Assembly (NCBI GenBank): GCA_023231475.1
Contig: JALJEE010001737.1
Location: 1 to 64,000, forward strand
DNA: 64,000 bases
Origin: Seison nebaliae
Lineage: Eukaryota > Rotifera > Pararotatoria > Seisonacea > Seisonidae
Direction of reading: 5' to 3'
Shown: piece by piece, positions 51,901 to 64,000 of the stretch
Layout of the letters: the number at the start of each line of letters is the position of its first letter
How positions within the stretch are numbered: the first letter of the stretch is position 1
Position numbers and translations under genes: made by a program
Notes under the pieces: model-generated
Databases searched by the model: none
Told to the model about the DNA's origin: nothing
What the model saw: only the letters and a program-made list of their open reading frames with translations

Positions 51901-54900
51901 AGAATGAAAGTTGCCAAATGCATATTTGCAGAAAGGGGAAGACATCTGAACATATTCCATTTGTAAATGGAATGTGGTAAAGACAAACAATATATCCGCT
52001 TTCATCATTTCTGTTACGCACTTCTCGTACTCTATGAAGTCTAATGAAAACCGCAAAATGAATGGTTAACATTCATCACCTTCACTGTTTCATTGTTACC
52101 GAAAAGCATTTGTTCTTTTCTTAATTATTAATACTTCAATTAATTTCTGAATTTTCCAATCGAAATATGAGGAATTGGTTTATAGAGAAATGAGATTATA
52201 AATGAAGAATCTTAAAGGAAAAGAAAAACGTTTCCTGTCATTTCACCATGTCCCAATGGAAACCTTCATTCGATTCGTATAACAAACACCTTTACTAGTA
52301 ATTATAGGCAATGAATTAGCAGTTTCCGTCACTTCACAAACATGAAATACCCATCGCTTTTCTTCTGTTTGACTTGCACAGTATCATCTTGGTAAATATC
52401 TGAAGTGGAACAAATAAGGAAATTAAATGCGAGAAATTTTCCTTCGGCATCTTCTTATACAAGAAAGAAGGTATTAAAATAATACGGACAACAACTATGA
52501 AAGATAGATGAGCAGAACTGTGAGGAGATAAAGCACCTGATACCGAATCAGATGCGTAAATGAGTCGATCGCCGCCTTCTTCGATGAAACAAGAGAATAA
52601 GATCGGATCAGTCAAATAATCGTAAATCGTCATATCAAATATCGTTTTTCATTTTTTTTAACACCATCACTGATTTGAGGTGAGAAGACATTAAATATTC
52701 TGCTTTTCATATTTCGTCAACTATTTTATGAAGGAAACGTGACATAAGTTCGGGTCCAAAAAATGGGTGTTCCTATGTGATCTCAGATCGTAGAATCAAT
52801 TATCTGGAACGATTTCTTCATTGGAAAGATGAGCTACTTAATCGATACTTTCATGAAAAATGTAATAAGAGAAAAATGAGGAAATCGTAATAAAATCGAA
52901 AATGATGGTCATGACAACCAAACGAAGAAAAATCGTTTTTCATATATTTTGACACTTTAATAAGAGTGTCGAATAGTCGAAACGAGACAATGAACTTGAC
53001 ACCTTGTTCCATTTTTTAACGTCTACAACATGTAATTTCGTTGGAATTCTGAATTAGTATAAAACTTGCAAACTATTCACCAATTGGTGTACACCATAAT
53101 GGACAACCAGTTAGAAGAATGGATAAGTGTTAATAGGAAAGATTAAATGATAAAGAAAGAACGTAGTTTACTATTAAACTCGTTCGTGTAATGGCGATAG
53201 TTTGAATAGTAAACGAAATTAATTAGGATATATATGTATATGTATCGCTCGTAAGAAGAATTTGAGAGATATTCATATTGATATGGACTCCAAAAATATC
53301 TGTTAATTCGACAAATACTTAGTGGGTATCGTCGATCATTCTATGTTTTCGTGTGTTCTTCGGGCGAATGAGAAAACTATTGTTTTGTGGTTACATATTG
53401 GACATGTCCATGGTCCATTTCTTAAATAAATTAACATTCCATTATCAATGAGGTAAAGAAAGAAATAGTTTGTTTAACCGTAATTTTCATAGATAAACTC
53501 CTTCGAGATTTATCTTATCCCTAAGTAGATAACGAGCTTTCTGTATACAAAACACACCATAAAGGAGAATGTTTGTCAAAGTTATTTGCCTACGAGATAT
53601 TTGAGTAGTTAAGGATGGAATGTTTGATAAGAAGCCGAAAATATTTGTATACAATTCGCTTCGTCACTTTTGTGATGTGTAATTATCCGTAGCAAGAAAC
53701 TAATTTTGGAAGAACGATTCTCAGTAATAGAATACGAAATACTTTGAGTCTAATTTACCTAGTCCTATTTCGGATAAACTCTTCCCAAAACATCCATTTT
53801 TTGTCTCTAGGCTAACCACTACAGAAATACATTGTTTGTTGGCATCAAACGTTGAAATGGGAATGAGAGAACGTTCTGGTAGGATTATCGGATTGTGAAA
53901 CAATTGAATCAATCATCTATGAAAATAAAGCCGAAAATTAATGAAAATGGGAATGACTTACAAGTATACCTATTCTTCTCGATTATATTAGAGCATTCAT
54001 GTAGAAAACGACGAGTTAATTTCTCCAATTAATATGTCGTCTACTAAACATTGGTTCTTCCTCTACTTATTAATTAAAATATATTCAATCTTCTTCCGAG
54101 AAATGAATAGAAAATCTTCGGAAAATGACCGACTAAAAACTGAATTAACTTTTAAGTTCTCTAGTGCTCGTAAAACTGAAAATGGTTCAATTGACAATGT
54201 CTTGTTTATCACTTCATCTTTCTCAACCTATAATAATTATCCTTGTGTTAACGACATGTCGAATTCTTTAAAGGAATTGATTAATTCCACACACTAAAAT
54301 TTATCTTATTATGGCGAACAAGAATATAAATTGACCGGCCTAATTTTTTTACATTGACATTAACGTGGTTCCCGATAATAAATACTCTTAAAAAAATTTC
54401 ACTACTAATAAAAGTTGTAATTCAAATTTAAAAAGTTGAATAGAAATTCAATCTGAAGATTTCTCCATTTTAGATATTATGAATTATAATTCCCAAATTA
54501 ATATTACAAATTTTAAAACCGTTCAATTAATTTCTTTTAAATTGTTGTTAATTTAAAAATAAATAAAATAAAAATTTTTAAATGTATTCTGAATTTATCT
54601 TGTACCTAACTTTAAACTAACTTTTAATTCTAATTAATCAAAACGTAAATTAAGTATTATCATATCTAGAAATCTGTTTATTTTCTATTTTTGAGAAAAT
54701 AGGGAATCAAAAATGTTCTATTATTATTCTCTTGTGACGAGAATATAAAATGAAAATATTCGTATTATAATATTTTTGATTGAATGAAAAAGATTCGTTT
54801 CTAAAATGACTATTAAATATCTTTAATTGAATATTATCACAATTGGAATTTGAAGCTGTTTATTGCAGACGAGACTCCATTTATATTGAAATTAATCGAT

Positions 54901-54977
54901 GTGTAACTCAACCAGAATCTCGGAATCCAATTTCTAGTCTTCCTATAATTTCGGGAAATTTCACATAGTTGAAAGCG
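48976..54977. other. Gene-poor 6 kb between divergent genes
   Basis: No well-supported gene. Two frames are slightly better than background: minus 52633-52334 (99 codons) and plus 54034-54297 (87 codons, with a hydrophobic N-terminus). Neither has a recognisable domain. A less AT-rich, CpG-containing patch at about 51280-51560 contains a palindrome. The region is probably regulatory DNA or UTR introns of the flanking genes. Confidence 0.5.
51370..51390. repeat. 21-base near-perfect palindrome
   Basis: TCGTTCACTT (51370-51379), a single central C, then AAGTGAACGA (51381-51390): perfect 10-bp arms. It lies in the GC-richer patch of the 6-kb gene-poor region and looks like a dimeric factor-binding site. 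Function is unknown. Confidence 0.8.
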
Positions 54978-57900
54978 ATGAATAAAATAATATCCTCTCG
55001 CTTTCGTTCATCCTCCAAAATAATTCGGAGATATGAACCGAGTTATTTTTATATTTCCAATCATCAACTTCACACAAACAACGATAAACGAACTTTCTTC
55101 CAACATGTTACCCTTCATCTTGATTGCGTTAATTATGGATGAAATACTTCTAGGAACTTCTCTGCCGAAATCTCAATAAAGAATCCCGAAGAGGAATGGG
55201 AGGTGGATCATTCTTCTTCCGACTATTGAAACTTCGTTACTTATTGTTTGGGGGAGCAGTCGGTGGTGGTGTGGCTATAAATAATGTTAATTTTATTAAA
55301 TTCTGTAACTAAACTCAGAAATTTGTAAAACTCATTGAAAAATTTTAGAAATATGAGGAATTAATGGCAAGTTTACCAGATTTCTCATGGGTCAACAATT
55401 TCGTTGCTGATCGACGAGATATGTTATCGTCATTCCAATTACCAAAAGATAAATTATCAGAAACAAATGTTTTTCTTTCGTTTAAGAATCTCTTCTATAA
55501 AATCTCTTTTGAAAGGAATGGATAACTGGATTATGGAAACAATTAATAGAAACAGCTTCTTCAACTGATTCAAATGGTTCGTTATTTTCATTATTTCACT
55601 GCTAATTCTAAAAGAAATGGATGAATTTTAAAACTTAAGAAAACAACAAAAAAATCTAAGAAATTTGCACGTTTCTAAAATCATTTTCATTTTCAGTTTT
55701 CTATTTTCTAGATGATATTTATGCGGCGGATGAGGTTCGATTATTTTAGATGAATTAAAAATCTCCTAATAAGAAATGAAAGATGATAGGAAAACCGTTA
55801 GATTTCCGTCGAGATGAAGAAATTGAGAAGAATTCGAAGAAAAAAGCAAAATTAGCAAATAAAACTACGGACGAAAACGAAGGACTCCAACAACAATTTT
55901 ATCGAACTCAAATGAAATATCAAAAACAGATCGATCAGTTAGAAAAAGAGAAAAATGAATTAAGGAAACAATTGTTGTTGTTGAAAATGAAAGTGAATCA
56001 GCAGAATCGTGACACTAAACGATTAGACAAACGATTAAAAGTTTTTCCAAAATCTCTATAAATTCAAATTAATTTTCCGAAAGAAATCTTTGATAGAAAT
56101 GTACAGTGATGTATTGAGTTTATTGGAAGATTATCATTTTAATTATAATGTGAACGATACATTACCGAAAGTGGTGGTAATTGGTGATCAGAGTTCGGGG
56201 AAGACAAGTGTTTTAGAAATGGTAGCAAGAGCTCGTATATTTCCAAGAGGTGCTGGTGAGATGATGACACGATCACCAGTCCAAGTGACGTTAAATGAAG
56301 GACCATATCACATCGCTGAATTTAATGATTCGACAAGACAATATGATTTGACAGATGAATCTGATTTGAAATTATTAAGAGATGAGATCGAATATCGGAT
56401 GAAAAAGAATATTGAAGAAGGTGGAACGATTAGTAGAAAAGTCATTTCATTGAAAGTTAAAGGACCAGGACTTAATCGAATAGTTCTAGTCGATTTACCA
56501 GGAATTATTAGTTCGGAAACTGTTGGAATGGCAGAGAATACAAAAAATGACATTTCGTCTTTGGCATTGGAATATATGAGTAATCCGAATGCAATCATTC
56601 TCTGTATTCAAGATGGATCGATTGATGCTGAACGAAGTAACGTGACTGATATGATCAGTAAAGTCGATCCATTAGGTAAAAGAACGATTTTTGTTCTGAC
56701 TAAAATCGATTTAGCTGAGAAACAATTAGAAATGAAAGGCAATAGAATTAAACAGATAATGAATGGACAATTATTTCATATGAAAGCATTGGGATATTTC
56801 GCTGTTGTTACTGGTGGTGTCACATCTAATACAATTGCTGATATTCAAAAATATGAACGAGAATATTTCGAAAATTCAAGTTTGGTACGTGCCGGACGTC
56901 TCTTACCTCAACAAACGACCACTCGAAATTTATCGATGGCTGTCAGTGATTGTTTCTGGCGAATGGTACGTGAATCAGTCGTTCAGGAATATGATTCACT
57001 TCGTGCATTAAAATGCAACTTAAATATTCAATGGAAGAATTCGTTTCCTGGTTTGAGAATTCTGGATCGAGAGAAATTGTTCGATAAGGCGAAAGATGAA
57101 ATTTTAGATGAATTGAGTAATTTGAACATTTCTCGAGAGGAATGGGAAGCGAGATTGATTCAATTCATTTGGCAGGAAATCGGTCAGACGATTGTCGAAG
57201 ATATTCTTCTCAAATCTACTCAAGTTGATTCGATTATGTTCGATTTTTTCTTTTTTCTTTTATTCAATTCCATCATTTCTTTTCAGGGATTTCAATACGA
57301 ATATCGATATCGCTCTCAATAAATTATGTCTCGATGTTTTACCTAAATTAAGTATCGATTGTGGAAAACGATTAATTCTAAATACTTATGGTGCTCGTCT
57401 ACTTGGAAATATTTATTGTTTCTTTAAATTAATTTTATTTAATATTAATTTATTTATTTTGATAGTTGATTTTCTGGAATCATCTGATGATAATCCATTC
57501 AACTTCAATAATGTAGTCAAAGACGATATGGGAGTTTTAGTCAAATTGGAAGTGATGAAACAATTGGCAGAAGTACATCAATGGAATAAGAAAGCTATTG
57601 ACACATTAGTTGGAAATATTAAAATTTTTCAAACTCTAATTCATTCTCTCTTTTATTAGACCATAATCATCGAAAGTGCTTTACATGATAATAATCCCAA
57701 TTCAGAGAAACAACGACGTGATTCGAAAAACGCAATGAATACTGTCCTCAAAGATTCACTCGAAATGACGACAAACGAATTACAAGATCTAATCGGACCC
57801 GGTAAATACGAACGATGGTATCAATGGAAATCTTCATCATCAACACAAAATATTAATAGGAAGATCATGACTCATCTACAAGAATTCATTAACAAGACGA

Positions 57901-58523
57901 TTGTTCATCGAAGCCAAAGTAAAAAGTTCCTTCCATTATATCAAAAAGATTTGGAAGTGAGTGATACGATTTCCATCGCTAAACAATTACATTGTACTGA
58001 AGAAGAAGTTTTTTAATTGAAATTTCATGAAAAAACAAATTTTTAATGAATTTCAGGTGAAGAGAATGTGGAATTTAATGTACAAGAAATATCTGGTAGA
58101 ATATTTATTGAAAGATGTTCAAGACAGAAATAATAATGATGTTTAATTTGAATATGATTTGAATTTGAATAATTGTCTAATTATAGATTTCGAAGAATGA
58201 CATCGAATTCTTCTTTACTTTTCAACGAACATTGGAATATGTATCGAGGTCATTGAGACAACAGATAGTGAACAATGAAGTGACGATGTTGGAGAACGAG
58301 GTGGAAAAAATTTTGGAGAGTATTTGGCAAAATGAAGTATCAAAAAAGAAATTATTTATTGGGAAACGAGTAGAATTGGCAGAAGAAATACGTTAGTGTT
58401 TCCTGAGTTTAAAGTAAAAAATTTATTTTTTGAAATTGCAAAAAAATTTTAGAAAAAATTGGACAAATTCTTATTCGTTTGGAAGAGTTTATTAAAGAAT
58501 TGAAAGAAAACGAATATAATTAA
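54978..58523 (+). CDS. OPA1: Mitochondrial dynamin-like GTPase OPA1
   Basis: Inner-membrane fusion and cristae-shaping GTPase. Thirteen exons: 54978-55106, 55154-55285, 55349-55468, 55516-55576, 55712-55734, 55783-56040, 56084-57237, 57287-57417, 57466-57608, 57660-58007, 58057-58140, 58187-58391 and 58453-58523. They total 952 residues, like human OPA1. Exon 1 encodes an Arg/Ser-rich presequence ([20 protein letters not shown]). Exon 2 gives the inner-membrane anchor [23 protein letters not shown] coiled coil precedes the GTPase domain, with P-loop GDQSSGKTS (274-282), switch [19 protein letters not shown] and TKID. The end, [18 protein letters not shown], matches the OPA1 C-terminus. All twelve introns begin GTT. 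Exon 5 is a 23-base microexon in the stalk-proximal region where OPA1 is alternatively spliced and cleaved in other animals. Confidence 0.96.
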
Positions 58524-59529
58524 TTCTCCTTCAATTTCTTCTTCTACTACCAGTTTATTTTCCACTTTTCAATAAACCGGCTAATGCAACAACCACTTTG
58601 ATAGGAGGACATCCACATTCTCCCATTTCCATTATATTTCATTCATATTTCATCTAATGTATTCCAACTGGTATTAATCGTTTTCTATTTCGATTTCATG
58701 TCGAACTAGAATACAACAATTTTACAATAACATTAGAACAACATTGACATCTGTAGAGGAACAATTTTGCAAAATGAGATTACAAGTCCCATTTGGAATG
58801 AAATGAAAAAGAAAGGAGAAATTGGAATATGTGAGAATGACATGAAATTTGAAGAAAAATTATTTTGATTTTTTATGTTCGTGATTGGTGATGAGAAAAT
58901 GCAATTGAAATAAAAGCTTCTTTACATAATAAGAATTTTTAATCAGTTTTCTATTACTTGCTCAACGGAGTTTTAACATGTTCGGTCTAAACTGAAAGAA
59001 ATGATGTTGAATGAGAATGAGATGGACATGGAATAAATGTATTTGAAATGATGATGATTAAATAATATAGGTCGTTGAAGAGAACCAAACAATTATAACA
59101 ATACAACTTTCATTTGATGTTGAGTCGCATAAATTTAATTTCCACAATTTTCTTTTTGATTAATGAGAGAGGGAGAGAGGAGGAGAAATGTATTATGACA
59201 AAGTCGAACCATTGAAAGGATTTGATCAAACTTTATATAATTTTAAATAATAAAAAAATTATTTTGACTGAGTAAGAATTGATCTATTTGATGTGTGTAT
59301 GAGAAAGTTTGTATATATGTTTGAAGATATGAGAAGTAAATTAACGATGTATGCGCAATGAAACTATCCCAACTATTAGAGATGGCTCATGATTGATGAA
59401 TCGATGTCCAATTTCTTTCTCTTTCCTCATTTGCTCAGATACTCTTTCTCATCGACCAGATTACAATTACTAACTTCTTCCAACTCTCCCAGTGAACTCA
59501 ACAGTAAAATTTCATATTACACGTCATCG
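58524..59529. other. Spacer between OPA1 and PAPS synthase
   Basis: AT-rich, no gene seen. An upstream in-frame ATG at 59389 could extend the PAPS synthase first exon. A GAGAGAGGGAGAGAGGAGGAG purine run lies at about 59166. Confidence 0.5.
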
Positions 59530-62223
59530 ATGAAGAACGAAGATGATGGGAAAATCGACTGTACTAAAGCAAAGAAACCACGAATAGTACAAGTTAAATT
59601 TATTTCTTTGTCATTCTTCATTTAAAATTGTGAAATTCAATGAATTTAATTCATTTCAAATAAAAATGACAATGGAAAAATGTTGTGAGTTAATTTGATT
59701 GAGCAGTTTTGAAAATAAATCAGCAAATTAAGTGGCAAATTTAGTGTTTTTATAATTATAAAGGGGATGTGTTTAGTGATATCGTAAAAAAATATTTCCT
59801 TTGAATTTTCATTAATTCTTTTTCTTGCAATTGATCAAAGAATTCTCTCGTTACTAAGGAAACATCTTTCATAATGTTAAATGATAAGAAGTCGGAGAAG
59901 AGTGTGGAAGGAGGAAAGACGAAGGAGAATAATCTCGTAAATTTTTTATTTTAATCATCGTTCTAAATCGCTCGTGGAAGAAGAAAGCATATGTTAATTC
60001 ACATAAATTGCATAAAATCCATCTGTTCTCAAATCATGAACTGTAATATAAATTACAATTGTTTTCGTTCATGGAAAATTTCTCGAAGAAGAAATTTGGA
60101 TTTTTTTATCGCACTTTAACGTGATTTAAAATTATTTTACTTACATAACAACAGTTTTCTTTCAACCTTCACTTTGCTTTAGTGAAAAGAATCTTATTAA
60201 CTTCACTCATCAATTGGAAATTGGAAATTTAACGTGAAATCAGTTTGATCATGTCTCCATTTCAGGTAAAATCGACAAATGTCGTTTTTCAAAAAACAGG
60301 AATTTCACGTAATCAACGAGGTCGTTCATTCGGAAGCAAATTTCGTGGTTGTACAATTTGGTTGACAGGTTTCAATTAATGAAATTTTTTTACTCTTTTA
60401 ATTATTTTATCAGGTCTCTCATCATCGGGTAAAACGACGGTATCTTTCAATATTGAAAAGATTTTAATTCAACATGGAATTCCTTCTTATTCGTTAGATG
60501 GTGATAATCTTCGATTTGGTTTATGTAAAGATCTCGGATTTACATCGGATGATCGAGCAGAAAATATTCGACGAGTTGGTGAAGTGTCAAAATTATTCGC
60601 TGACAGTGGAGTGATATGTCTCGTTTCATTAATTTCTCCATATCGTCATGATCGTGATGCAGCAAGAAAGATTCATAAAGCATCAAATTTGCCATTCTTT
60701 GAAATTTATGTAAATGCTCCATTAGCCGTTTGTGAGAATCGTGATGTGAAAGGTCTCTATCAAAGAGCGAGAAGTGGAATTATCAAAAATTTTACAGGAA
60801 TCGATTCTGCTTATGAACCATCATTGGATCCGGAAATCGAATTGAAAACCGATCAACTTTCAATCAATGAATGTGTAGAACGTGTTTTGATGGAATTGAA
60901 TATAAATGGTATCGTTCCCAATCAAGTCGTCAATCGAAATATTGAATTAATTGCAAATGTGGATGTGCAAAATTCTTTAAAAATCGAATCAGGAAAATTG
61001 AATAAAATCGATTTGAATGAAATTGATTTGCAATGGGTTCAAGTACTCTCTGAAGGATGGGCGACACCATTAACTGGATTTATGAGAGAAGCTGAATATT
61101 TACAGTCTCTTCATTTCAATTGTTTATGTGATGGTGAGATGACAAATCAATCGATACCAATTGTCTTGTCGATCGATGATGAGAAAAAAGAGGAATTGAA
61201 AGGAGCAAATTCTGTCAGTTTATATTATGAAAATCGATTAGTAGCTGTGTTGAAGACGATTGAAATATATCCACATCGACGTCAAGAACGTATTTGTCGT
61301 CAATTTGGTATGTCATCTCATAATCATCCCTACGTGAAACATATTGTGAGTAGTGGAGGAGATTGGTTAATTGGTGGAGATTTAGAAGTTTATGAAAGAA
61401 TTAAATGGAATGACGGTCTAGATAAATATCGATTAACTCCAAATGAACTTAAAGAGAAATTTCGAGAAATGAAAGCTGATACCGTTTTCGCTTTCCAATT
61501 AAGGAATCCCATTCATAATGGACATGCATTACTCATGCATGAAACTCGACAACAATTATTAGGAAAAGGATATAAAAATCCTGTTCTTTTATTACATCCT
61601 CTCGGTTTATTATTTTAATTTTTATTTAAATCAAATTATTAATATTATATATAGGGGGAAAAACTAAATCTGATGACGTTCCATTATCAGTTCGTATGAA
61701 ACAACATGCTGCTATTCTTGAAGAGAAAGTACTCAATCCGGAACATACCGTTCTTGCCATATTTCCTTCACCTATGATGTATGCTGGTCCTACAGAAGTT
61801 GGAAAAATTATTTAAAATTTTTTATTTTTCCATTTAATTCATTATCAGGTTCAATGGCATGCTAAAGCACGGTTAAATGCAGGTGCCGAATATTATATAG
61901 TAGGACGAGATCCAGCTGGTCTTCCTCATCCTGAAACTGGGGAAGACGCTTACGAAGCAACTCATGGTGGAAAAGTGTTGACAATGGCACCAGGTCTATG
62001 TAAATTGAAAATTCTTCCATTCAAAGTAGCCGCATATGACAAAATTGTGAAGAAGATGAGTTTCTTCGATATTACGAGAAAGAGCGATTTCATCTCGATC
62101 TCTGGTACGAAAATGCGTGCAATGGCACGAAAAGGGGAAAATCCGCCACCCGGCTTCATGGCCGAAAAGGCTTGGAAAGTATTATGTGATTATTATGGAG
62201 CACTTCCAACTCCGAAAGGATAA
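59530..62223 (+). CDS. PAPSS: Bifunctional 3'-phosphoadenosine-5'-phosphosulfate synthase (APS kinase + ATP sulfurylase)
   Basis: Makes PAPS, the universal sulfate donor, from sulfate and ATP. Preferred exons are 59530-59592, 60266-60368, 60414-61604, 61655-61797 and 61849-62223, giving 624 residues, the same as human PAPSS1. The short first exon ends [10 protein letters not shown]-like sequence and joins [19 protein letters not shown], matching the family's N-terminus. APS kinase has [15 protein letters not shown] (P-loop 56-63), [11 protein letters not shown], and [18 protein letters not shown] sulfurylase has [30 protein letters not shown] (HxGH site), [16 protein letters not shown], and [10 protein letters not shown], ending [20 protein letters not shown]. 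An alternative start at 60251 (MSPFQ, no intron) would give 608 residues. AATAAA lies at 62336. The stop faces the convergent coiled-coil gene 194 bp away. Confidence 0.95.
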
Positions 62224-62416
62224 ATCGTCCATTAATTACTCCAAAATATTCTCTATCACTTTCTCATTAAATTAATCTGAAATTGAATTAATCCTCATTT
62301 AATTTAAGAATCACAATAATTTCATCTTGATTCCAAATAAAGATATTTAATTAAATTATTTTCCTCTTTCAATTCAAATAGAAATTAATAATAAATTTTT
62401 ATTATAATAAAAATTC

Positions 62417-64000
62417 TTATAAAATTTTCTTTAAACGTTCTTCCTCTTGAACGAATTTGGTGAGTAATGATCGATCATTACGATTAAGGTTTTGCACTTT
62501 CAACAATTTATTCAACGTGTCGTCTTTCTTCATTTTTGTTAGAATAATTTCACTTTGAATTCTATCCGATTTCCTTGATAATAATTGTTCATCACAATTG
62601 TACTTTCGAATAACGTTATTTATCTCATTATTCATCAATCTTCAAACAGAGAACGGTTGAGAAGAGTCATGAATAATTAAAAAGGCATAACGTTTCTTTC
62701 ATCAACAATTCATTTTGCACTTCATTAAATTGTTTCGACACTAATTTATGTTTCTTCGTTAAATCTTTCAGAGATAAATAAACATCGAGTTCTCGTCTTT
62801 GACCCCGTTTTACCACTTGCTAAAAGAAACTGGTTCATCGTATTTCCAGGAAATAGGACTAACATCATATCGATTCTTAAATTCCAAATTTTGTTGACGA
62901 TCCATATTTCTCTGATGTTGTACTGATTTCGCCAAATGGATTTTCTCATTATTTCTTCTACTGCTAATCATTTGGTTATACGCTTCCTCACTTCTCAAAC
63001 GTTTCCGCTCGTTGTGGATCTATTTCGTCTGTAAATTTATATTCGGCTCACAAACACAGAATAAACGTTAAGAAATTCTTGTGATTGGGTTCGACGAATG
63101 TCTTGATTAATCATATCGGATGATTCTCTCAGTCCTCTTTGTCGTTGCCAAGTGGAAGAAATATTATTCTTCGCGTCGATCTGTTTACGTTCCACTGATG
63201 AAAGAGAATAATTTATATATCAATTTAAATTATTCAAAATCTGCAACATTCTCTTTGTTTCATTGTATTATTGTTGAACTTACCGTTATGATCGGCAGAT
63301 AACAATCTTTTCTTTTGAATATGTTGAGAAATAAATTTGTTGGTCGATCTAAAAATTAATTATCAAATTGGGGGCGATTAGATAGTTTCGATAGAAAAAT
63401 TTTACTTCATATTTTTCTCGAAATTCCCTTCGTCTAATAAATCTTCTTTTATGAGTTTTTTCTGAGATTCATCAATCTTTCTGAGAAAAAATCGATTGAT
63501 TTTAATATTGAAAAAGAAATTGAAAGAATCTTAAAGAATGATAACTTCTTTTCGAATTCTGCTGTAATTTCCTTCTCCAACTGTTTCTTCCGTCGTAAAA
63601 GTTCACAATTCTTCACTTCTTGTTTCAATGATGAGATTATCGTCTTGAAAAAATTATGAAAATTTCTAATAAATTAGAATTGGAGGAAACATCTTGTTTC
63701 TCTATTTTCTGTTTATATTCGGCTTCCAACAAATTCCTTTGACTTTCTGCCAATTTCATTTCGTTCAATTTATTCGAGTAATTCATTTCTATCAACGTTT
63801 CATTATTCTGATTGGTGTTATCTGATGAAAATTAGATTTCCGGATTCAATAAACGAAACTTATTTGTTTAGTTTTAATTACTTGCATTCGTCCTTCTTTC
63901 AATCGCTTCTCTGTATTCTAAGCGAGAATTAAAAGAAATATCAAATATAACGACAAATTTAACTTTATTTTGTTCTTTGTAAAATTCATCTTTCAATTCC
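62417..64000 (-). CDS. Coiled-coil protein, 3' part only (runs off the window)
   Basis: The last four exons can be joined by frame: up to 63067, 63019-62864, 62819-62692 and 62639-62417, with introns of 47, 44 and 52 bp, all GTT. The product is charged and helical throughout: DIRRTQSQEFLN, IHNERKRLRSEEAYNQMISSRRNNEKIHLAK, QRNMDRQQNLEFKNRYD, QVVKRGQRRELDVYLSLKDLTKKHKLVSKQF, and the C-terminal KFVQEEERLKKIL. More Glu/Lys-rich coding fragments continue to the window edge, for example EKKLIKEDLLDEG-like sequence near 63440 and KLNEMKLAESQRNLLEA near 63730. This is typical of ciliary or cytoskeletal coiled-coil proteins, but I cannot name the family. Confidence 0.65.

Noticed and set aside
53762-53912. 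Minus-strand peptide with CFGKSLSEIGLG, superficially like a natriuretic-peptide ring
   Set aside because: The second ring cysteine and the DRI core are missing, there is no signal peptide, and the frame is only 63 codons. Chance similarity is more likely.

Overview
This is nuclear DNA from a small, compact, AT-rich animal genome. The evidence is a set of metazoan genes cut by many introns of mostly 42-70 bp: a scribble-type LRR/PDZ scaffold, OPA1, an ELAV/Hu protein, Bicaudal-C, a supervillin-like protein, a myotubularin, a family A peptide GPCR, NDUFS2, bifunctional CoA synthase and bifunctional PAPS synthase. Asn-, Ser- and Gln-rich stretches are common. The gene set fits a protostome, but I cannot place the phylum from sequence alone.

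Layout: 1-3.3 kb holds two decayed transposons (a non-LTR retrotransposon and a Tc1/mariner element, both on the minus strand). 3.3-11.6 kb is gene-poor and lies upstream of a GPCR gene (+). From 11.6 to 48.9 kb the DNA is gene-dense: GPCR (+), myotubularin (-), BicC (-), scribble (-) with a large ORF nested in its long intron, a small BORCS6-like gene (+), NDUFS2 (-), ELAV-like (+), supervillin-like (-), COASY (-), an orphan 7-exon gene (+) and an intronless 1130-residue disordered protein (-). 49-55 kb is again gene-poor. 55-62.2 kb carries OPA1 (+) and PAPS synthase (+), and the right edge holds the 3' end of a coiled-coil gene (-). Most convergent neighbours end within about 500 bp of each other. 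There is no operon logic. Shared themes are mitochondrial function (NDUFS2, OPA1, CoA synthesis), polarity and cytoskeleton (scribble, supervillin), membrane traffic (myotubularin, BORCS6-like) and RNA control (ELAV, BicC).

The most unusual signal is genome-wide in character. Of 51 introns I could place by reading frame, 49 start with GTT instead of the usual GTA/GTG, with no G preference at +5. About one acceptor in five is AAG. This implies an altered or relaxed 5' splice-site code.

Exon coordinates were derived by hand from frame and family similarity, without any alignment tool or RNA data.
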